Source: Bordetella sp. H567
GTDB lineage: Bacteria; Pseudomonadota; Gammaproteobacteria; Burkholderiales; Burkholderiaceae_B
Direction of reading: 5' to 3'
Assembly (NCBI RefSeq): GCF_001704295.1
Contig: NZ_CP012334.1
Span: 5,344,084-5,408,083, forward strand
DNA: 64,000 bases
Shown piece by piece: positions 8,485-16,787 of this stretch. A model generated the notes under the pieces. The model searched no databases, was not told the DNA's origin, and worked only from the letters and a program-made list of their open reading frames with translations. How positions within the stretch are numbered: the stretch's first letter is position 1; every line of letters starts with the position of its first letter. Position numbers and translations under genes: made by a program.

Positions 8485-9330
8485 ATGGCTACTTCCGAAC
8501 CGCGGGAAAACGATTCGAACGCGCAGGGCGTGCTGCAGCGCGCCTTCACCGTGCTGCGGGCGCTGGCCGACGCCAAGGGCGAACCGCTGCGCCTGACCGA
8601 AATCGCCAAGCGCACCGGCCTGGCTCCGGCCACGGCGCACCGGGTGCTGCAGGCGCTGGTCCAGGAAGACGCGGTGGAACAGCCGCCCGGCAGCAAGGCC
8701 TATCAGCTCAGCGTGGCGCTTTACGCCCTGGGGTCGGCGGCCGGCAGCCACCGGTCCAATCTGCGGGAGATCTACCGGCCGTCCATGCTGCGGCTGTGCG
8801 GCATGCTCAGCGACACGATCTTCATCCTGGTGCGCCAGGGCTTCGACGCCATCTGCCTGGATCGCATCGACGGCCCCTTCCCGGTGCGCTCCCACACCGG
8901 CGACATCGGCGGCCGGGTACCCCTGGGCCTGGGCCAGGCGGGGCTGGTCCTGCTGGCAAGCCTGCCGCCCGCCGAGCGCGAGGAAGTCATCCGCTTCAAC
9001 ATCCCGCGTCTGCATCACCTGGGCTTCATCGACGAGATCTCGATGCGGGTAAGGATCAAGCAGTGCCTGGAATCCCGCTACGCCTATAGCGACGGGCCCG
9101 GTCTGTATCCCGGCATCGCGGGGTTGTCCGTTCCCATCGAGGATCGCAACGGCGACACGGTGGCGGCACTCAGCGTCGCGGCCCCCCAAGAACGCCTCAG
9201 TGGCGAACGGCTGCCGCTGATCGTGGAAATGCTGCACAAGGAGGCGCGCGCGATCGGCGCGCAGATCAATCCCTTCGATCCCGCCCTGCGCCGGCCCAGC
9301 CAGTTCCTGGGACGGGGCAATCGGGAATAG
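8485..9330 (+). CDS. IclR-family transcriptional regulator
   Basis: A 281-residue regulator. The winged-helix N-domain (about 14-75: VLQRAFTVLRALADAKG ... LTEIAKRTGLAPATAHRVLQAL) is followed by an IclR effector domain (DAICLDRIDG, GQAGLVLLASLPP, GLSVPIEDRNGDTVAALSVAAP). It is divergent from the transporter/dehydrogenase operon, which it most probably controls in response to the substrate or a breakdown product. Start at 8485 (ATGGCTACTTCC). No strong ribosome site is visible, and there is no better in-frame Met. Confidence 0.9.
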   Translation: MATSEPRENDSNAQGVLQRAFTVLRALADAKGEPLRLTEIAKRTGLAPATAHRVLQALVQEDAVEQPPGSKAYQLSVALYALGSAAGSHRSNLREIYRPSMLRLCGMLSDTIFILVRQGFDAICLDRIDGPFPVRSHTGDIGGRVPLGLGQAGLVLLASLPPAEREEVIRFNIPRLHHLGFIDEISMRVRIKQCLESRYAYSDGPGLYPGIAGLSVPIEDRNGDTVAALSVAAPQERLSGERLPLIVEMLHKEARAIGAQINPFDPALRRPSQFLGRGNRE

Positions 9331-9333
9331 CGT

Positions 9334-9359
9334 CCATAACAACTTCAAGGTTGTTATGG
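9334..9359 (+). terminator. Hairpin downstream of the IclR gene (possible terminator)
   Basis: CCATAACAAC (9334-9343) and GTTGTTATGG (9350-9359) form a perfect 10-bp stem with a 6-base loop, starting four bases past the stop codon. No T-run follows, so this is either a weak terminator or an mRNA-end stabiliser. Confidence 0.5.
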
Positions 9360-9439
9360 GGAAATACAACCTTCGGGTAGTAGACGTCAAAAAGCTTGTG
9401 CAGCAGGCGAATGAGGCGGGTTGACGGCGGGTCTGCTGC

Positions 9440-9661
9440 TGCGTGATCGGGGCGGTTTGCTGGCGGTCGTTGGATTTCTATTGCCGTCCGTCGGGGGTGA
9501 GGCCTGTCAGGGCCGGCCCGATCGGGCGGTCCGGCCCGCGGGGGCCGGACACCGCTGCGCTCACCTCGTTCGGCGGCCGCTCCCTGTTTGGGTTCTTCTT
9601 GATGACGTCCGCGGCACGCCTGCCTTCGGTATCCGCTTGCTCGCCCTCAACGGGCCGGCCC
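9440..9661 (-). repeat. Dispersed palindromic repeat copy 1, left part (split by the IS)
   Basis: Holds the left 34-bp arm (9486-9519), the inner 9-bp hairpin (9529-9550) and the beginning of the right arm (9652-9661) of the B module found also at 11753-11952, 23912-24112 and 30469-30668. The right arm is cut by the IS and continues at 11044-11075. A 31-bp stretch (9470-9500) is repeated exactly in inverted orientation at 11938-11968. Reverse orientation relative to copies 2-4. No gene is seen between the IclR gene and the IS. Confidence 0.9.
9654..9661. repeat. Target-site duplication of the IS, left copy
   Basis: GCCGGCCC at 9654-9661 is repeated at 11044-11051 directly outside the two IS ends. 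Removing one copy and the IS rebuilds an uninterrupted repeat arm like that at 30635-30668. Confidence 0.9.
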
Positions 9662-11043
9662 GGGACTGTCAGGATTTTTGTGTTTGAGGCATTTGAACGT
9701 CGTCGTGTTTCTGACTCTCCAGGTTCATGCTACTTCAGTGATATGGGTCGGTGAAGCGTTCTGCATAGATGATGGCAAACTGGTTCATGGCCAACCTCCA
9801 GTCGTGCGTGGCGCAGCCCCAGGTGCCCGTGATATTGCGCAGGACTAACCACAATAACTTGGTTGCGGCGTCGTCACTGGGGAAGTGTCCACGGGTCTTT
9901 ACCGATCGGCGCAATTGCGCATTCAAGCTCTCGATGGCATTGGTGGTGTAGATGATCTTTCGGATCGCCGGGGGAAACGTAAAGAACGGGATCACGCGGT
10001 CCCAGGCGCGATGCCAGGTCTGGGCGATGGTCGGATATCTTTGGCCCCAACTGCCTTGCTCGAACACTGCCAGCGCCGCTTGCGCAGCCTCCACGGTCGG
10101 TGCGGTGTAGATCGGCCTGAGAGCCGCAGCCACTATCCGGCGCTCCTTCCAGCTCGCATATTCGACGCTACTGCGCATCAGATGCACGATGCACGTTTGC
10201 AGTGTGGTGCTTGGAAATACCGCGTTCAGCGCCTGCTCCATCCCCTTTAAGCCGTCGGTGACCGCGATCAGGATATCCAGCGTGCCCCGAGTCTTGAGTT
10301 CGTTGAACACCTTCATCCAGAACTTCGATCCCTCGGTCTGCTCGATCCACAGGCCCAGGATGTCACGAGTGCCGTCCGGCAGGATCGCCAGCGCCAGGTA
10401 CACCGCCTTGTTGCGTACCACGCCATCTTCGCGGATCTTCACCCGCAACGCGTCGAAGAACACCACCGGATACATGGTCTCCAAAGGGCGGTTCTGCCAG
10501 GCGATCACCTCTTCCATAACCGCGTCGGTCACCGAACTGATGAACTCGGGCGAGACTTCCGTGCCGTACTGCTCAAGCAGAAAACCTTGGATCTCGCGCA
10601 CCGTCATCCCCCGGGCGTACATGGCGATGATCTTGTCATCAAATCCCGTAAATCGACGCTTGTGCTTGGGAATCAGGATCGGCGCAAAACTGCCTTGCCG
10701 GTCCCGGGGAATGTCCACGCGTAGCGGCCCATCGTCGGTTATCACCGTCTTGCCACTGGTGCCGTTGCGATGGTTAGTGCTGCCTTCGGGCGGGTCCGTG
10801 CCGGCGCCATAGCCCAGGTGCTGGCCCATTTCCGCGCCCAGCGCCCGTTCGATCAGGGCCTTCTTGAACGCCATCGAAAGGTCCTGCACCGACTCCGGCG
10901 TCATCGGACCTTTGACGAACTCATCCATCAGATTTGCAGGAATCGATGGCAATTCCCTCGGAGGTGCCTTTTGCTTGGTAGCCATAATGTGCTCCTCTGG
11001 AGCAGCTATGTTAGGCCTCAAACACAAAATTTATGACACTCCC
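9662..11043 (-). mobile_element. IS256-family insertion sequence, 1382 bp, apparently complete
   Basis: Terminal inverted repeats of 29 bp lie at 9662-9690 and 11015-11043 and match at 25 of 29 positions (outer GGGA.TGTCA, inner TTTTGTGTTTGAGGC). An 8-bp direct duplication GCCGGCCC flanks it, and it has a single intact transposase reading leftwards. The 8-bp duplication, size and DDE protein fit the IS256 family. It is inserted inside an arm of a dispersed repeat. Confidence 0.95.
9735..10985 (-). CDS. IS256-family (mutator-type) transposase
   Basis: A 416-residue transposase, full length for the family. Catalytic residues: D178 (VVFFDALRVKIRE), D244 (AVTDGLKGME) and E352 (TTNAIESLNAQLRR), with the family C-x2-H element CIVH (265-268). 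The start MATKQK at 10985 is preceded by AGGAGCACATT, a good ribosome site; the extension to 11027 would use bases of the inverted repeat. No frameshift or missing catalytic residue is seen, so it could be active. Confidence 0.95.
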   Translation of the reverse strand: MATKQKAPPRELPSIPANLMDEFVKGPMTPESVQDLSMAFKKALIERALGAEMGQHLGYGAGTDPPEGSTNHRNGTSGKTVITDDGPLRVDIPRDRQGSFAPILIPKHKRRFTGFDDKIIAMYARGMTVREIQGFLLEQYGTEVSPEFISSVTDAVMEEVIAWQNRPLETMYPVVFFDALRVKIREDGVVRNKAVYLALAILPDGTRDILGLWIEQTEGSKFWMKVFNELKTRGTLDILIAVTDGLKGMEQALNAVFPSTTLQTCIVHLMRSSVEYASWKERRIVAAALRPIYTAPTVEAAQAALAVFEQGSWGQRYPTIAQTWHRAWDRVIPFFTFPPAIRKIIYTTNAIESLNAQLRRSVKTRGHFPSDDAATKLLWLVLRNITGTWGCATHDWRLAMNQFAIIYAERFTDPYH

Positions 11044-11225
11044 GCCGGCCCCGACAGGCCTCACCCCCGACGGACTCCGGCGTCTATTAATCACGTCCGC
11101 TGGGACGGGCTGTGTTCTTGCGCTTCGTGGATCCTGGGTTTCGCCGATGGAAGGCTTCGCGGCGCCCGTCGTTCGCGGCCGCCCAGCGCGGCCACGAAGC
11201 GACCTACGTGGTGGCGTCATGCTGC
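11044..11225 (-). repeat. Dispersed palindromic repeat copy 1, right part
   Basis: Continues copy 1 after the IS: the remainder of the right B arm (11044-11075), then on the minus strand the conserved linker (revcomp of attaatcacg and gggacgggctgtgttcttgcg), CTTCCATCGGC and the A hairpin (about 11168-11203; both halves of a stem with one bulge around a GCTGG-type loop) preceded by CGTAGG. The unit reads right to left. Confidence 0.85.
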
Positions 11226-11447
11226 GGTGGCTGGCATGCGGGCATCGCCGCGAATAAGTAGATGTCCGTGCGCATGCGTCGGCCGCGAAATTCGAGGGGA
11301 AATTCCAAGCCGCCAACAATCGGGCGGTGTACTAATTGGCGGCGCTACAGCCAGTGGAAATCCCTGGAGTTCGCATGCACCCAATGCATGCAGAAACCGC
11401 CAGCGTATTCGCGACCCGTCGCCGTATAGCAACCGTTGCATGCTTAA
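11226..11447. other. Spacer between head-to-head repeat copies, no gene recognised
   Basis: This 220-bp stretch between two opposed repeat copies has several open frames (70-220 residues), but they are Arg/Ala/Pro-rich, mutually overlapping and run into the repeats. No start context or recognisable domain is seen. Confidence 0.5.
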
Positions 11448-11968
11448 ACCGCGTAGGCGCTTCGTGGCCGCGCTGGGCGGCTGCGAAGCGACGGGCATGG
11501 CGAGATCTTCCATCGGCAGCAGCGCCACGCATTAGCAAATCACGCGATCTGCGCAGGCATGAAGTTCCACTCATTCGAGCCGATCCCCGCACGCCAGCAA
11601 CCGCCGCAAACCACTACCGCGTAGGTGATGCACGGCCGCGCAGGGCGGCCGTGCATCACGGGCAAGACCAAATCTTCCAACGGCGGAAGCATGACCCCAC
11701 GAAGCGCAAGAACGCAGCCCGTGCCAGCGGACAGTGATTAAGGCACAACGGAGTCCGTCGGGGGTGATGCCTGTCGGGGCCGGCCCGTTGAGGGCGAGCA
11801 AGCGGATACCGAAGGAAGCCGAGGCGCGGACCCCATCAAGAAAAACACAACACCCCAACGCCCGGCGGACGAGGTGAGCGCAGCGGTGTCCGGCCCCCGC
11901 GGGCCGGACCGCCCGATCGGGCCGGCTCCGACAGGCATCACCCCCGACGGACGGCAATAGAAATCCAA
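11448..11968 (+). repeat. Dispersed palindromic repeat copy 2 (two A hairpins plus B module)
   Basis: Two A hairpins lie in tandem: 11458-11490 (14-bp stem, two mismatches) and 11625-11659 (15-bp perfect stem gtgatgcac...). Each follows GCGTAGG and closes with a GCCGC-loop-GCGGC core. The linker CCCACGAAGCGC...AGTGATTAAGGCACAACGGA leads to the B module: 34-bp arms 11753-11786 and 11919-11952 (33 of 34 paired) with inner hairpin 11888-11909 (9-bp perfect). The end (11938-11968) is the exact inverse of 9470-9500. Confidence 0.9.
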
Positions 11969-12052
11969 CCACCGCCAGCCACCGACCCAATCAGCACGAG
12001 CAAACTGACCACCCCCAGCCCCCCCCCCAACCCACCAGCAACCCAAAGGCAT

Positions 12053-12922
12053 TCACGCCACCCCCCGCACCCACGCCGCGAACTCCCCGCAAGGCCGTAT
12101 ATCCAGCGTGCCCGGCGCGCTGACCAGGTAGTAGGACTCCCCACTGCGCAAAACCGCCTCCAGCGGATGCACCAGCACCTCACGCGCAACTTCCTCCCGC
12201 ATATAAGCCTGCTGCGTCAACGCGATACCCGCCCCCTGCACCGCCGCCTGCAGGCACAGCGCCGCGTTCGCCAACGGCACCAGGCGCGCGCCCGCCGGCG
12301 ACAAGCCCGCCTGCGCCAGCCAAGCCTCCCAACTGACGGGCGCAATCATCGAATGCAGCAGCTTGTGTTCAAGCACATCCCGCGGATGATGGATCGTCGC
12401 CGCCATCGACGGCACGCAGGCCAGCGCCAGCACATCGTCGAACAGCGGATCCGCGTGCAGCCCCGGCCACCGACCATGCCCACGCCGCACCACGAAATCC
12501 GCATCGCCCAGGCTCACGTCGTCCGCCCGCGTGACCGTGGCCACCTCCAGATCGATATCGCCATGCGCGGCGTAGAAACCGGCCAGGCGCGGCATCAGCC
12601 ATTTGATCGCGAAGCTGGGAATCACCTTCAACCGCACCCGCCGCGTCCGTCCCAGCGACGTCGCCTCGTGCACCGCCTCCTCCACGCGATCGAACAATTC
12701 CGCCACGCGCGTTGCCAATTGCAGCCCGCTGGGCGTCAGTACCGCTTCGCGCCCTTCCTTGCGGCACAGCCGCGTATCGAGCGCCACCTCCAGCGCGCGG
12801 ATCTGGTGGCTCACCGCGCCGGGCGTAACGTGCAGGCTGTGGGCCGCGCGCGCCACGCCGCCGGCGCGGTTGACCGCGTCCAGTACGCGCAGGGGCCCCA
12901 GGATATTGCGCAGCTTATGCAT
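12053..12922 (-). CDS. LysR-family transcriptional regulator (GcvA-like)
   Basis: A 289-residue LTTR. The winged helix-turn-helix at residues 5-63 contains GGVARAAHSLHVTPGAVSHQIRALE, with the GAVSHQI recognition helix typical of the GcvA/AmpR group. The effector domain covers about 90-289. The start MHKLRNILGPL at 12922 is preferred over upstream in-frame Met codons because LTTRs begin just before the HTH. It is divergent from the Bug/MmgE gene set at 13066, the likely target. Confidence 0.9.
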   Translation of the reverse strand: MHKLRNILGPLRVLDAVNRAGGVARAAHSLHVTPGAVSHQIRALEVALDTRLCRKEGREAVLTPSGLQLATRVAELFDRVEEAVHEATSLGRTRRVRLKVIPSFAIKWLMPRLAGFYAAHGDIDLEVATVTRADDVSLGDADFVVRRGHGRWPGLHADPLFDDVLALACVPSMAATIHHPRDVLEHKLLHSMIAPVSWEAWLAQAGLSPAGARLVPLANAALCLQAAVQGAGIALTQQAYMREEVAREVLVHPLEAVLRSGESYYLVSAPGTLDIRPCGEFAAWVRGVA

Positions 12923-13065
12923 GATGCTTGAATGGTCCTCAACGGTCGCCAAAGAAATTCGCATGACGCCCGCGGGACCGCCTCCTATAGTCGTGGGCAG
13001 GAACAACAAGAATTCTCAACATACCGCGCCCGGCGGGGTATCGGGAACATCCAGGAGGAGACATC
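12923..13065. promoter_or_regulatory. Divergent LysR/Bug promoter region
   Basis: This 143-bp spacer between the LysR gene and the Bug receptor gene is where an LTTR normally binds its own and its target promoter. AGGAGGA at about 13051-13058 is a strong ribosome site for the receptor. No clear T-N11-A palindrome could be fixed by eye. Confidence 0.5.
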
Positions 13066-14067
13066 ATGCGGATCGCCATCCTTCGCCGTGCCGCGGCGGC
13101 CATAGCGACAGCAGCGGCGCTGTCGCTGGCCGGCGCGCCGGCCCACGCGCGCGACGACTACCCGTCGCGGCCGCTGAAGATGATCGTGCCCTTTGCCGCG
13201 GGCAGCGCCGCCGACACGCTCTCGCGCGTCGTGGCCACGCAGCTCGCGGCGCAGCTCGGACAGGCCATCGTCGTGGAAAACAAGGCGGGCGCGGGCGGCA
13301 CCATAGGAACCATGGACATCGCGCGCGCCGCCCCCGACGGCTACACCATCGGGCTGGCCGCGCAAGGCACCCTGATCACCAACCAGGCCCTGTACGACAA
13401 GCCCGGCTATGACTCCGTGAAGGATTTCACGCCGATCGCCGTCCTGGCCGATGTGGCCAATGTGCTCGTGGTCGCGCCCGATTCCCCCTACGCCTCCGTC
13501 GCGGCGCTGATGCAGGCCATCAAGGCACATCCCGCCAACAAGCTCAGCTTCTCGTCCAGCGGCGTGGGCACCAGCCACCATATCGCCGGCGTGGTGCTGG
13601 GCCAGTCCCTGGGCAAGCCCCTCATGCATGTGGCCTACACCGGCGCGCCGCAAGGCCTGGTCGCCGTCATGAGCAAGGAGGTCGACCTGGGCCTGTACAA
13701 CATCCCCGCGGCCATCGGCCTGATCCGCGGCGGCAAGCTCAAGCCGCTGGCGGTCACCAGCCTGGGACGATCTCCGCTGATGCCCGACGTGCCCTCGCTG
13801 AGCGAGAGCGGGCTGAAGGACTACGAAGTCACGTTGTGGTTCGGCATCATCGCGCCCGCCGGCGTGGCGCCGGATCGCGTCGCGCGATTGCACAAGGAAC
13901 TGGATGCCGTCATGCGGCAGCCGGCGCTGCGTGCCAAGCTGACCGAGCAGGGTTATGACGTGGCGGCAACGCCCCTGGCCCCGCCCGGCGACTTCTCGGC
14001 GCTGATCCGCCGCGACCTGGCGAAATGGCTGCCCGTCATGAAAACCCTGCGCGGGGGTGCGCAATGA
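13066..14067 (+). CDS. Bug-family (TctC) periplasmic solute-binding receptor
   Basis: A 333-residue receptor. Signal peptide about 1-28 (RRAAAAIATAAALSLAGAPAHA), mature start DDYPSRPLKMIVPFAAGSAAD. It carries the family hallmarks YPSRP, VPF.AGS..D and VVVENK.GAGG.IG (here IVVENKAGAGGTIG) and the C-terminal AP.GVAPD segment. Bug proteins bind small carboxylates or similar solutes, but no TctA/TctB permease genes occur in the window. Its stop overlaps the ATG of the MmgE/PrpD gene (ATGA), so the two are coupled and probably act on the same acid. A strong AGGAGGAG site precedes the start. Confidence 0.93.
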   Translation: MRIAILRRAAAAIATAAALSLAGAPAHARDDYPSRPLKMIVPFAAGSAADTLSRVVATQLAAQLGQAIVVENKAGAGGTIGTMDIARAAPDGYTIGLAAQGTLITNQALYDKPGYDSVKDFTPIAVLADVANVLVVAPDSPYASVAALMQAIKAHPANKLSFSSSGVGTSHHIAGVVLGQSLGKPLMHVAYTGAPQGLVAVMSKEVDLGLYNIPAAIGLIRGGKLKPLAVTSLGRSPLMPDVPSLSESGLKDYEVTLWFGIIAPAGVAPDRVARLHKELDAVMRQPALRAKLTEQGYDVAATPLAPPGDFSALIRRDLAKWLPVMKTLRGGAQ

Positions 14068-15530
14068 CGGCCCAGGCGCACAATGGCAACGCCCGCGCGG
14101 CCGGCCCGGATACCCCGCGGAACGACGTGGCGAACAAGGACGGCACCGGCCACCCTCCGGACAGCGACACACCGACCATCGCGAGCGTCCTTGCCGCGCA
14201 CGCGGTACGGACACCGGTCTCCGATATCCCGCCCTTGGCGCTGGAACACGCCAAGATGAGCCTGGCCAGCACCATCGCCAGCGCGTCCATGGGCTATCGC
14301 ATTCCCTCCGCGGAAATCGTGCGCCGGCTGGCACTCGAGGACGGCGGTGCGCCGCAGGCCACGCTGTGGTTCCATGGCGCGCCGCTGCCCGTCGCGCAAG
14401 CCGCGCGCGTCAATGCCGTCGCCAGCGATGCGGCCGCCTCCGACGACAGCGACCTGCGCAGCATCGCCCATATCGGGACCATCGTCGGCACGACGGCGCT
14501 CGCCGTCGCCGAATGGTTGAACCGCCCGGGCAGGGACCTGCTCGCCGCCATGGCGCTGGGCTATGAAGTCGCCGGACGCATCGACGAATCGCTCACGCCG
14601 GGCCGCATGCAGCGCGGCTTCCACGGCTCCGTCTCCACCGTGTTTGGCGCGGCGGTCGCGGGCGGCCGCCTGCTCGGCCTGGACGTCGCCGCGATGACCC
14701 ACGCGATCGCGCTGGCCGCGACGTCCATCGGCGGGATGGCGGTGGCGGCCGATACCAGCTGCGCGCGGGAATACCACGCCGGCATGGCCGCGATGGCGGG
14801 CATCCAGGCCGCGCTGGCGGCGCGCGCCGGTTTCCAGGGCGACCCCGCCATCCTGGAAGCGCCGCGCGGCTTCCTGCATGCCATGGGCGGGCAGGCCATC
14901 GGCGATATCGTGCGCGGCCTGGGGGATTCCTGGGACATCGTGACCGACATGGCGATCAAGCTGATGCCGGGCGCCCATCCCTTTCACGCGGTGGCGGAGG
15001 CCGCCGCCACCGCGGCGCGCCAGCACGACGTCGATCCGGCGCGCATCGCACGCATCGTCGTATCGGCCGGCGTGCAGCACACCAGCTTCGGCGGGGCGCC
15101 GCATCCCCGCAATCTGGTGGAAGCGGCCCACAGCGTGGCGTACTTCGTGGCCGCCTCCGTCGTCGATCGCGGCTTCGGCTGGGACAACCTGCATCCGGAC
15201 AAGATGCGCGATCCGCGCATCGCGGCGCTGCAGGACAAGGTGCGATACGCGAGCGAGCCGCCGCCCCTGCCGGACCGCTTCCCGCATCGCCACGGCGGCA
15301 GCGTGGCCATCCACATGGACGATGGCCGCATCCATGAAGCGAGCTGCCGCGCGCCCCGCGGCGCGGGATCGCGCGGCATCGCGTGGGCCGACGTGCAAGC
15401 CAAGTACCGCGAGCTGGCCCCGCGCGCCGGCCTGGATGCAGGCCAGGTCGCCGATACGTGGTCACTGATCCGCGATCTGGACCATCTGGACGATGTCGCG
15501 CAACTGGCGCGCGGCCTCATGCTGCGCTGA
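14064..15530 (+). CDS. MmgE/PrpD-family protein
   Basis: A 488-residue member of the MmgE/PrpD family (2-methylcitrate dehydratase, iminodisuccinate epimerase and relatives). After a disordered Gly/Asp-rich head of about 35 residues come the all-helical domain (ALEHAKMSLASTIASASMGY, DDSDLRSIAHIGT, GYEVAGRIDESL, RGFHGSVSTVFGAA) and the alpha/beta domain (MPGAHPFHAVAEAA). The start at 14064 overlaps the Bug stop by ATGA. The reaction is unknown; context suggests dehydration or isomerisation of an acid imported by the Bug system. Confidence 0.88.
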   Translation: MTAQAHNGNARAAGPDTPRNDVANKDGTGHPPDSDTPTIASVLAAHAVRTPVSDIPPLALEHAKMSLASTIASASMGYRIPSAEIVRRLALEDGGAPQATLWFHGAPLPVAQAARVNAVASDAAASDDSDLRSIAHIGTIVGTTALAVAEWLNRPGRDLLAAMALGYEVAGRIDESLTPGRMQRGFHGSVSTVFGAAVAGGRLLGLDVAAMTHAIALAATSIGGMAVAADTSCAREYHAGMAAMAGIQAALAARAGFQGDPAILEAPRGFLHAMGGQAIGDIVRGLGDSWDIVTDMAIKLMPGAHPFHAVAEAAATAARQHDVDPARIARIVVSAGVQHTSFGGAPHPRNLVEAAHSVAYFVAASVVDRGFGWDNLHPDKMRDPRIAALQDKVRYASEPPPLPDRFPHRHGGSVAIHMDDGRIHEASCRAPRGAGSRGIAWADVQAKYRELAPRAGLDAGQVADTWSLIRDLDHLDDVAQLARGLMLR

Positions 15531-15759
15531 TCGCGGCGTTATGCCGAAAACGCGCAGTCTGCTATGCCGGGGGCGTGGCGTGTCGCGCCCCGCGCCGTGA
15601 CTAGTATGGCCTCACACGTGCACGGGTCCGCGACCGCGGCGAGAGGCGCGAAACGGTGGGCAGGTCTCGCTCGGCAAGGCGGGACAAGTCCAACGATAAG
15701 GGTGTGGGTCCCTGCCGGGGCTAGGGCAGGCACGCACCGATAACATCCAGGAGACAGAC
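15531..15759. promoter_or_regulatory. Intergenic region before the second Bug gene
   Basis: 229 bp without a supported gene. It holds short GC-rich inverted segments just after the MmgE/PrpD stop (gggcgtgg...cgcgccccgcgcc around 15570-15596) and AGGAG about 10 bases before the next ATG. A promoter or terminator is likely but not resolved. Confidence 0.35.
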
Positions 15760-16734
15760 ATGTTGCGATTCCTCATCGGCTGTGTCGCCGCCCTGATGCT
15801 GGCCGGCCCGGCCGCAGCCGCCGACACCTTTCCTTCCCGTCCCATCGTCATGCTGGTCGCGGTGGCGCCCGGCGGCACGCTGGATACGCTGGCGCGCCAG
15901 ATCGCCAGCTCGCTGACCACCGAACTGGGCCAATCGGTGGTGGTGGAAAACACCACCGGCGCGGGCGGCCTGATCGGCTACCAGCGCCTGATGAAATCCG
16001 ATGCCGACGGCTACACCCTGATGTTCAGCAATATGTCGCTGGCCATCATTCCCCTGCTCTATCCGACCGCCCACGTCGATCCGGTGCGCGACCTTTCGCC
16101 CATCGGCACGGTGGCGACGGTGCCCATGGTGCTGTCGGTCAGCAACAAGAGCGGTATCACCAGCCTGCCCGACATGCTCAAGCGCATGCGCGCCGAAGGC
16201 CCCAAGCTGAACTTCGGTTCCGGCGGTCCCGGCACCACGGCGCACCTGGCCGAGGGCCTGTTCCTGCACATCTCCAAAACGCAGGGCGAGCTGATCCAGT
16301 ATCGCGGCTCGGGCCCGGCGATCGCCGACCTCATGGCGGGCACCATCGATGCCGTCATCGACCAGACCGTCACCATGATGCCGTTGCACAAGGACAAGCG
16401 CATACGGGCCATCGCGGTGTCCGCGCCGCAGCGCCTGCCGCAGATGCCGGACGTTCCCACCTTCGCGGAAGGCGGCCTGCCGGCGTTCAACCTGGCCATC
16501 TGGAATGGCGTGGTGGCGCCGCGCAACACCCCCAAGCCGGTCGTCGACAAGCTGGCCGCGGCGCTGTCCAAGGCCATCGACAGCCCGGAATTCAAGAACC
16601 GCATCGACCAGCTCGCGGCCGCCGTGCCCAGCCAGGCCGAACGCGGCCCCGCGCCGTTTTCCGCGCTGCTGGCCAAGGACACCCGGGAAGTGGCCTCGTT
16701 GGCCAAGCAGATCGGCCTGACGCCGCAGCAGTAG
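15760..16734 (+). CDS. Bug-family (TctC) periplasmic solute-binding receptor
   Basis: A 324-residue Bug receptor with a 20-residue signal peptide (MLRFLIGCVAALMLAGPAAAADTFPSRP in two parts: hydrophobic core then AAA cleavage) and hallmarks FPSRPIVMLVAVAPGGTLDT and VVVENTTGAGGLIGY. It lies same-strand after the MmgE/PrpD gene (229 bp) and 53 bp before the dehydrogenase. Its sequence differs clearly from the receptor at 13066, so it is not a local duplication. The ligand is probably a carboxylate (family knowledge). Confidence 0.92.
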   Translation: MLRFLIGCVAALMLAGPAAAADTFPSRPIVMLVAVAPGGTLDTLARQIASSLTTELGQSVVVENTTGAGGLIGYQRLMKSDADGYTLMFSNMSLAIIPLLYPTAHVDPVRDLSPIGTVATVPMVLSVSNKSGITSLPDMLKRMRAEGPKLNFGSGGPGTTAHLAEGLFLHISKTQGELIQYRGSGPAIADLMAGTIDAVIDQTVTMMPLHKDKRIRAIAVSAPQRLPQMPDVPTFAEGGLPAFNLAIWNGVVAPRNTPKPVVDKLAAALSKAIDSPEFKNRIDQLAAAVPSQAERGPAPFSALLAKDTREVASLAKQIGLTPQQ

Positions 16735-16787
16735 GCGCGCCGGCCGGCGCCCCGGATTTCCTACACGACGCCTTACGAGGAGAGAAC

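Noticed and set aside
9440-12000. CRISPR-like array from the repeated palindromes
   Set aside because: Units are long, imperfect and in opposite orientations, without regular short repeats and unique spacers; no cas genes.
11571-12189. Minus-strand frames in repeat copy 2, similar in translation to frames in copies 1, 3 and 4
   Set aside because: The resemblance follows from the nucleotide repeat. Stem changes preserve base pairing rather than amino acids, so coding is not supported.
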